Source: Ceratothoa steindachneri
Taxonomy: Eukaryota; Arthropoda; Malacostraca; Isopoda; Cymothoidae
Direction: 5' to 3'
Assembly: GCA_963969495.1 (NCBI GenBank)
Contig: OZ018319.1
Coordinates: forward strand, 209,272,247 to 209,336,246
DNA: 64,000 bases
Shown here: one piece after another, positions 59,295-64,000 of the stretch
How the letters are laid out: each line of letters starts with the position of its first letter
Position numbering within the stretch: position 1 is the stretch's first letter
The notes under the pieces: generated by a model
The model's input: only the letters and a program-made list of their open reading frames with translations
Database searches by the model: none
What the model was told of the DNA's origin: nothing
Position numbers and translations under genes: made by a program

Positions 59295-59561
59295 TTTACA
59301 TCTTAAAACTTAAACATAATTTAAATATAAATCAAATAGCATCCAATCTAAATATTGTATCATGAATTATTGAAATTATTATTCTTGTATTAAGTAGCTT
59401 ATCCTAAACTGCACTATTCAATTTTAGTATTGTATAAAAACTAGCAATTTTAACCCATAGCTATCTTAGTTTCTTAATGCTGATGATGAGTCTAGGACCT
59501 GGAAACGTTCAAACCCAGACAAATAAAGATGCTTTTATCAATAGCGCGCTTGGTTTTCACC

Positions 59562-59565
<4 letters not shown>
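59295..59565 (+). repeat. right pseudo-LTR with hammerhead-like motif
   Basis: Second copy of the terminal repeat. CTGATGATGAGTCTAGGACC then TGGAAACGTTC (59480-59510) is the counterpart of the motif in the left copy. Here CUGAUGA and GAAA are both intact but stem II has mismatches, the reverse of the situation in the left copy. A (TA)n run begins at its right edge. Confidence 0.72.

Positions 59566-59635
<70 letters not shown>
59564..59635. repeat. (TA)n microsatellite
   Basis: About 36 TA units directly after the right pseudo-LTR. Confidence 0.95.
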
Positions 59636-59638
<3 letters not shown>

Positions 59639-60044
59639 CACAGAATATGGAAAATAATAGACGCAATAAGACCTAGCACTTTGTGTTTACATTAGTGTCG
59701 GAAGAACATCAACATACATTCCCTCTGATAAATCCACTGCACCTGTAAAACCCTCCAGACAGTGTTTTTTCTCTAGCAAGTTCGTAGGTGGTCATTTTTT
59801 AACGGTGAAAAAAAACAAAGGATATCGTAACACTAAAGATGACAGAGCCTAATGACTTGAGTAACCTGCCGTTCAGCTAATCTGGCTGAGGAGACGACAT
59901 TGCGCCATAATAAAAGAAAAGCTCCCGAAGTGTCAAAATAAATAGTGAATTGTTCCGAAATGAGAAATGTATTGCAATTTAGAGTTTATTACGAGAAGTC
60001 AAAGTACTATTGCAAACAAATTTTTATTAATAATGAAGATATCT
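59636..60044. other. AT-rich spacer, nothing recognised
   Basis: No gene or repeat recognised. Confidence 0.35.
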
Positions 60045-60315
60045 AATCGTTGTATTCGGCTCCAGCTCGTGTCCGAGCATTGGTTTCGTCTTCAATTATC
60101 TTGTCTCCTGAGCTGATGTTTGTGGCTGATATGATTTAAGAGTCCCAGTCTATAGAGGGAGAGGGTTAGGCCCGGGAAAGAAAGCACAGACGAATGCTAT
60201 TTGCTGAGGAATTTGTTTAGGGCGATCGTGGCTGTGCGACGGCCACGCACGCGCACTTGGCCAGTAACGCGTCCACTGCAGCTCAAAACATTGAGGCATG
60301 CGGTTTCAGGCAAGG
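60045..60315 (+). repeat. GC-rich dispersed repeat, copy B
   Basis: Same-orientation relative of 2815-3065, with the shared blocks in the same order. The copy is slightly longer (AAGAGTCCCAGTCTATAGAG is inserted near 60138). It ends at GAGGCATGCGG (60293-60303) as copy A does. Confidence 0.7.
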
Positions 60316-60489
60316 GGGTAAGAGAATTTATGATTGGTAAAATATTTATACATGATGGAAACACGTAGATGTTCACTTCTTTTTACAAGGCAATTTAAAT
60401 TAACTAATTTAGTACTTTCAGGATCTGTTGAATATTGTAAATAGGAATGGAAAATGTTAAGTAATCGACTACCTGTATAAAAGTGAAAT

Positions 60490-61710
60490 GACAACCGACG
60501 ATAATTTCATAATTATGAACCCCACTGTGAGCAGATCTGGGGTTTTTAAAGCTACGAAACGGCTTAAAGAGACAGAAAGCTGTGTTCCAAGAGTGAGGAC
60601 CACCCAGGCATGTCAGAGAGGGTGCCATCCCACATCAATACCACGATGAAAAAGATCAGGTGAAATCTAAGCAAGAGTGTAAAACAACATAATTTGAAGG
60701 CCAAAGCGAGGCATATGCCTATTACAAAAATACCTGAAAGATAATCTTAAACTTCACCTAATCGAAATAGCTAAAGGATATCTCATTTCCAACACTAGCA
60801 AAAATAAGAGAGTCAAAAGAGCAAAGTTGCTCCTCTGATGGCTCATTTATTACCCGCAGTCTCCAGTTCTGTGGACAAATGAGTTGTTCATTATTCAGGC
60901 CACTCATAAGGCACAATGATCGTGTTTGGGCACAAAATCAAAATGTGATTTTGGTTGAACAATCAATATCTTTCATGAGACAAGCCATCCTCGGTGATGC
61001 TATGTACTGGTCTAACATCAACGGGACAAAAAAACACCTCTCCTCTTAATTGAAATTGGTGGGGGAGTGAAGAGCAATCAACATGTTTATTTAGAAATGT
61101 GATTCCTTCTCGAATAACAGACAAAATTTCTTGATTCGCTCTCAAGTAAAGGACCATTTTTCTGATTCTCTCTCGAATAGTTGGGCAATTTTGTTGATTC
61201 GCTCTAGAATAGATGACAAATTTTCGCTTGTCAATACCAGACCAAATTTTTTTAATCTCTCTCGAATAGTGGACCAATTTTCTTGATACACTTTATTAAA
61301 GATGGGGGGGTGATTTGAACAATAAACATAATTATTTAGACATTTTTAAGGAGAAAGCATTCCCAATCTAGGAAATGGTGTTGTAACCCTTAACAAGTTG
61401 GATCAACCTCACACACTGCAAAGATGTTCAAGAATGGTTCCAAGCAAACTTTTAGGGGTTTTGAACATAGGAGCTTTGTTCGGCCTCCAAGTTCGCAATA
61501 TTTGAACACCATGGACTTTGACTACTGGTTGATACTTGACCGCATGGTTTGTAACAAATATCATCAAAGTCTCGATGTTTTGAAATGCAAACTCGAAAAA
61601 AGCTGGGAGAAAGTATAGGTTGAAAACCTGCGCGCTACTTGCGCTCATGTCATACTGAGACTTCGTCCAATCATCAACGCAAATCGCGAGCTAAATGAAT
61701 AATAGTTATA
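60490..61710 (+). pseudogene. mariner-like transposase relic A, with internal tandem repeat
   Basis: Fragments in order: RSGVFKATKRLKETES (60533-60580), an N-terminal helix region. KNKRVKRAKLLL (60803-60838). WTNELFIIQ (60872-60898, where FSDEKLF is usual, so the first Asp is changed). NDRVWAQNQNV (60917-60950), NINGTKKHLSS. Then a tandem repeat. The C-terminus is TSHTAKMFKNGSKQTF (61407-61450), RPPSSQYLNTMDFDYWLILD (61477-61535) and LRATCAHVILRLRPIINANR (61628-61690). The expected order and spacing of mariner motifs is kept apart from the tandem insertion. Dead. Confidence 0.78.
61105..61285. repeat. minisatellite inside mariner relic A, unit about 36 bp
   Basis: About five copies of a unit like TCTCTCGAATAGTGGACCAA then TTTTCTTGAT interrupt the transposase sequence between its middle and C-terminal motifs. 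Confidence 0.75.
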
Positions 61711-61820
61711 TTATCTTGTAGCATATATTTTTTCTTTCGTTTTAGGCTAAGCCTTTTTTAATATACCATTGTGTTCTGAAAATAATTAAATAAATATAAG
61801 TCTACTCTTTGTGTTTTCAT

Positions 61821-61821
<1 letters not shown>

Positions 61822-61885
<64 letters not shown>
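61822..61885. repeat. (TA)n microsatellite
   Basis: About 32 TA units between the two mariner-like relics. Confidence 0.95.
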
Positions 61886-61887
<2 letters not shown>

Positions 61888-62119
61888 CTTATGACTGTCC
61901 TTCTAATACGAAGACGACTCAAGCTTCAGTCGATGAAAATAGAGATGAATGTATGCTGGCTTTCGGTGGTGCCAGCGAGGATGACTATGTTTCCCGATGC
62001 GCGATGCACAGACTCTGCCACAGAAAGGACGCTCTATTTGGTTTTCACTCTTCTTTTGTTTAAAAATAATAACTATTTTTGCTTTATTTATTGGCAAAAT
62101 AATTTACTATGGAAAATTT

Positions 62120-63185
62120 GTAAAAGAGGCCTGGAGTCTTTTTTTTTAATCCACACCAGAAGGACAAACAAGGAGGTTTCAGACTTCCTCAACGTCAGTA
62201 GAAGGATGATGGAAAAGGTCAGAAAGTAGCTTGAATATATAAAATTCGACTACGAGCTGCCAACAGAGAAAAAAAAATAATAATCGACGATTTGACGCTA
62301 CCAGAACGTCGGAATCCATCGAGGAAATCCAGGAGATCATTATCAATGAAAGATGTGTAAGAAAAGATCGCCAGGCTAGTGGTGCACGAGGATATTCACT
62401 ACTTTGTCTACAAAATAATGAAGAAGAAATTCTGTCGAATGCAAAGCAGGACTAAGAAGCTGATCGAAAAGTTAAAACACCCATTGGAGAGAGATAATCT
62501 GTGGTTCTCCTTAGAAAAGAATTTATTCCAAGACCATAAGATCGACTCTCAGAAAAACAGGTGTTTAGTTGTCGAACCCAACGACCTTTTCAGAGTCATG
62601 CACGAACACAAATAAGAAGCCCTCAGGTTTAACACCCAAAACAAGACAACACGAGACTAACATTCCCAGAGCTACTATACTATCTATTTTTGCTGAAGAT
62701 ACCCTTCAAACTTATAATAAACTTACCTTTACTATCCTTGTCAAAACCATTTCACCACTATACTCTCATACTTTTGCTATACTAATTTATACTTCCTAAC
62801 TTGTTATGTCCAATGTCCAATGTCCTGCGGTACATCCGTGTTCTGAGTAAGGTGGAGAAGTCATGTATCGACCGAGTTACTGCAGAAGACGTAAGTGTGG
62901 TGCAAGACTCTACGCCCTGCCACAACATCCGGATAACCCATGTCTGAATTTGGGAAACTTTCTTCAATCACACAGCATCTGATATTTGGCCAACTAACTC
63001 GCTGAATTACAACCCCCTCTTCTTCTTTGTGTGGGGTTCGGTGAAACAAGAGAAAAACAAATCCATCTGCACCAAGAAAGACGAGCTGAGGGCTAGGATT
63101 ACCAAAGTGTGGTGGTATAGGAAGGACCGAGTGATGGCTGGAGTTCGTACGTATGGGTTGTTTACGTACATCAAAACTCCGCCGT
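62120..63185 (+). pseudogene. mariner-like transposase relic B, interrupted by a LINE 3' end
   Basis: A different family from relic A. RTNKEVSDFLNVSRRMMEKV (62164-62225) is the N-terminal helix-turn-helix. RTSESIEEIQEII follows at 62302-62340. The frame then gives KKLIEKLKHPLERDNLWFSLEK (62452-62518; family WFFSDEKNF, first Asp lost) and FQDHKIDSQKNRCLV (62525-62570). After an unrelated insertion it resumes YIRVLSKVEKSCIDRVTAED (62831-62890), VVQDSTPCHN (62900-62930, QQD-AP-H), WPTNSLNYNP (62978-63007; usual D is N) and VWGSVKQEKNKS (63034-63070). Roughly 40-50 residues are missing at the insertion. Non-functional. Confidence 0.78.
62625..62823 (+). mobile_element. 3'-end fragment of an array-type LINE (ATGTCCA tail)
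   Basis: The segment ends in TTATGTCCAATGTCCAATGT (62803-62822), the heptamer tail of array copies 1 and 2. It has a preceding pyrimidine-rich stretch with CAGAGCTAC and CCACT(A)TACTCTC as in their 3' UTRs. It interrupts a mariner-like transposase. Only the last 200 bp or so are present. The five hairpins are not well kept, so it may be a third, related family. Confidence 0.6.
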
Positions 63186-63526
63186 GATTACGTTTTATTT
63201 TTAAGAGTGCTATATATTTTTTATTATTATTACTTCTTGAAACTTGGAGAGTTCCTAGTGCCTTGCTTAGCATTTCGAGGATTGAATAAAAGCTTGTTAA
63301 AAAAAAAAAAATTTAATTAAAAAAAACAAAAAACTTGAACCAACGAAAGTTGATACCTTAAATGCACAGAAATGAATTTAATAGATTTAAGTGAGTCTTT
63401 CTAAAATGACATACTTGAAATTATAGAGATGGTTGACCCGCAGCTCACTTCAATACAAAAAATTTAAACGGACTTTACAGAAACGGATGCCGAGGTTTAA
63501 ATACCTTTTGTAGCTTCCTACTAGAA
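63186..63526. other. AT-rich tail region with AATAAA and A-run
   Basis: AATAAA at 63284-63289 is followed 10 bp later by an A13 run (63299-63311), then more A-rich sequence. Otherwise nothing is recognised. Confidence 0.4.
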
Positions 63527-63886
63527 TTGGGTTTGAGTCGGACCTTGAACTCAATGTTTACGTCACCTCAAGAATGTTGTTGCTTGGATGACACATGCCA
63601 CTTGTCCAGATGTGTGTGTATGGGAAAAATAGCTTTAAAGCCATGGAGGCTTTTGGCGCGTGTGGCAGGTGGGGGAGCCACACGTCTTCGGCAGGAAATT
63701 ATATCACCACGGGACAGTGAAAGAATGTTTCTTTCTTTCCTTTGGATTACTCTGGGGAATAATTCGCACTGGCTAGCGATGAGTCAATGCTTAAATCCTT
63801 TGACTCAGGAAAGTGCTGAGGCAATTCACTCGGGGTTTTCCTCAAGGGTGAAGACTATCTCTGTGCTTTGGGATACACAAGGATAG
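63527..63886 (+). other. unassigned open frame of 119 codons
   Basis: ATG 63527 begins MGLSRTLNSMFTSPQECCCL and ends at 63886. It has five Cys near the N-terminus and a GC-richer centre (LLARVAGGGATRLRQ). I know no matching family, and there is no context such as splice sites or a partner repeat. It could be part of an exon or a decayed repeat continuing beyond the window. Confidence 0.2.
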
Positions 63887-64000
63887 AGGGAGTTCTCTCA
63901 CGAGAGTAAGTTGAACTTGCTTCTTAAATCAAGTTAACTTAAAGTTCGGTGTGACCACCAGGAACGGGCTCGAGGATGAGCTTCTTCTTAGTTCCGGTAT

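Larger units (their letters stand above)
55726..59565 (+). mobile_element. Penelope-like element with terminal repeats, interrupted by a LINE
   Basis: Direct terminal repeats of about 270 bp (55726-56000 and 59295-59565) flank a coding region that reads as a Penelope-like polyprotein. In order these are an N-terminal domain, RT, and a GIY-YIG endonuclease. A CR1-like LINE sits inside the RT at about 57063-58010. Penelope-like elements often have such repeats (pseudo-LTRs) from tandem insertion. Stops, shifts and a catalytic change make the copy inactive. Confidence 0.85.

Noticed and set aside
62838..62848. CCGTGTTCTGAG after the LINE tail fragment as another target-site copy
   Set aside because: It is 15 bp from the tail, shares only GTGTTCT, and falls inside the coding sequence of the interrupted mariner transposase.

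Overview
This window looks like AT-rich nuclear DNA of an animal, most likely an arthropod. The reasons are Jockey-like non-LTR retrotransposons, Penelope-like elements, several Tc1/mariner relics, and a broken member of a protein family I associate with arthropods. I find no convincing intact host gene, no rRNA or tRNA gene, no CRISPR array and no prokaryotic-style operon. The window is a nested graveyard of transposable elements set in AT-rich, microsatellite-rich DNA.

Layout. 0.76-2.28 kb is a pyrimidine-rich minisatellite. 2.8-3.07 kb is a GC-rich dispersed repeat with a second copy at 60.05-60.32 kb. 4.1-6.5 kb is a Tc1-type transposon split by a 5'-truncated LINE. 6.96-7.37 kb is another minisatellite. 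7.376-23.163 kb is the centrepiece: three full-length non-LTR retrotransposons lie head to tail with no spacer. Copies 1 and 2 are one family and element 3 is a related, more decayed one. 23.5-26.0 kb holds the broken arthropod-family gene. 29.15-29.77 kb is a minus-strand Penelope relic. 32.2-34.8 kb holds several fold-back structures. 36.0-39.1 kb is a decayed LINE with endonuclease and RT. 39.98-40.37 kb is a short element with terminal inverted repeats. 42.4-42.8 kb is an open Tc1 transposase N-terminus. 43.7-44.3 kb is a purine-rich higher-order repeat. 45.7-54.7 kb holds almost nothing I can identify. 54.9-55.7 kb is a minus-strand Tc1 relic. 55.7-59.6 kb is a Penelope-like element with terminal repeats, interrupted by a CR1-like LINE. 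60.5-61.7 kb and 62.1-63.2 kb are two different mariner-like relics, the second carrying a LINE 3' end.

How the central array works. Each unit has a 5' UTR, an ORF1 (Gag-like, CCHC zinc knuckles) and an ORF2 (AP-type endonuclease plus reverse transcriptase). It ends in a 3' UTR with small hairpins and a short tandem-repeat tail: ATGTCCA units in copies 1 and 2, GAATCA units in element 3. The 10-mer GTGTTCTCTT borders every unit and also follows the last one, as expected of repeated insertion at one target or of nested target-site duplications. The main points for follow-up are: shared 3' UTR hairpins with compensatory stem changes across the two families; a C9 tract that breaks ORF2 identically in copies 1 and 2; a match between the 5' UTR and the complement of the tail repeat; and near-identical ORF2 between copies 1 and 2 alongside much more divergent ORF1 and UTRs.

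All similarity statements are from reading by eye and from remembered family motifs. No database search or computed alignment was run.
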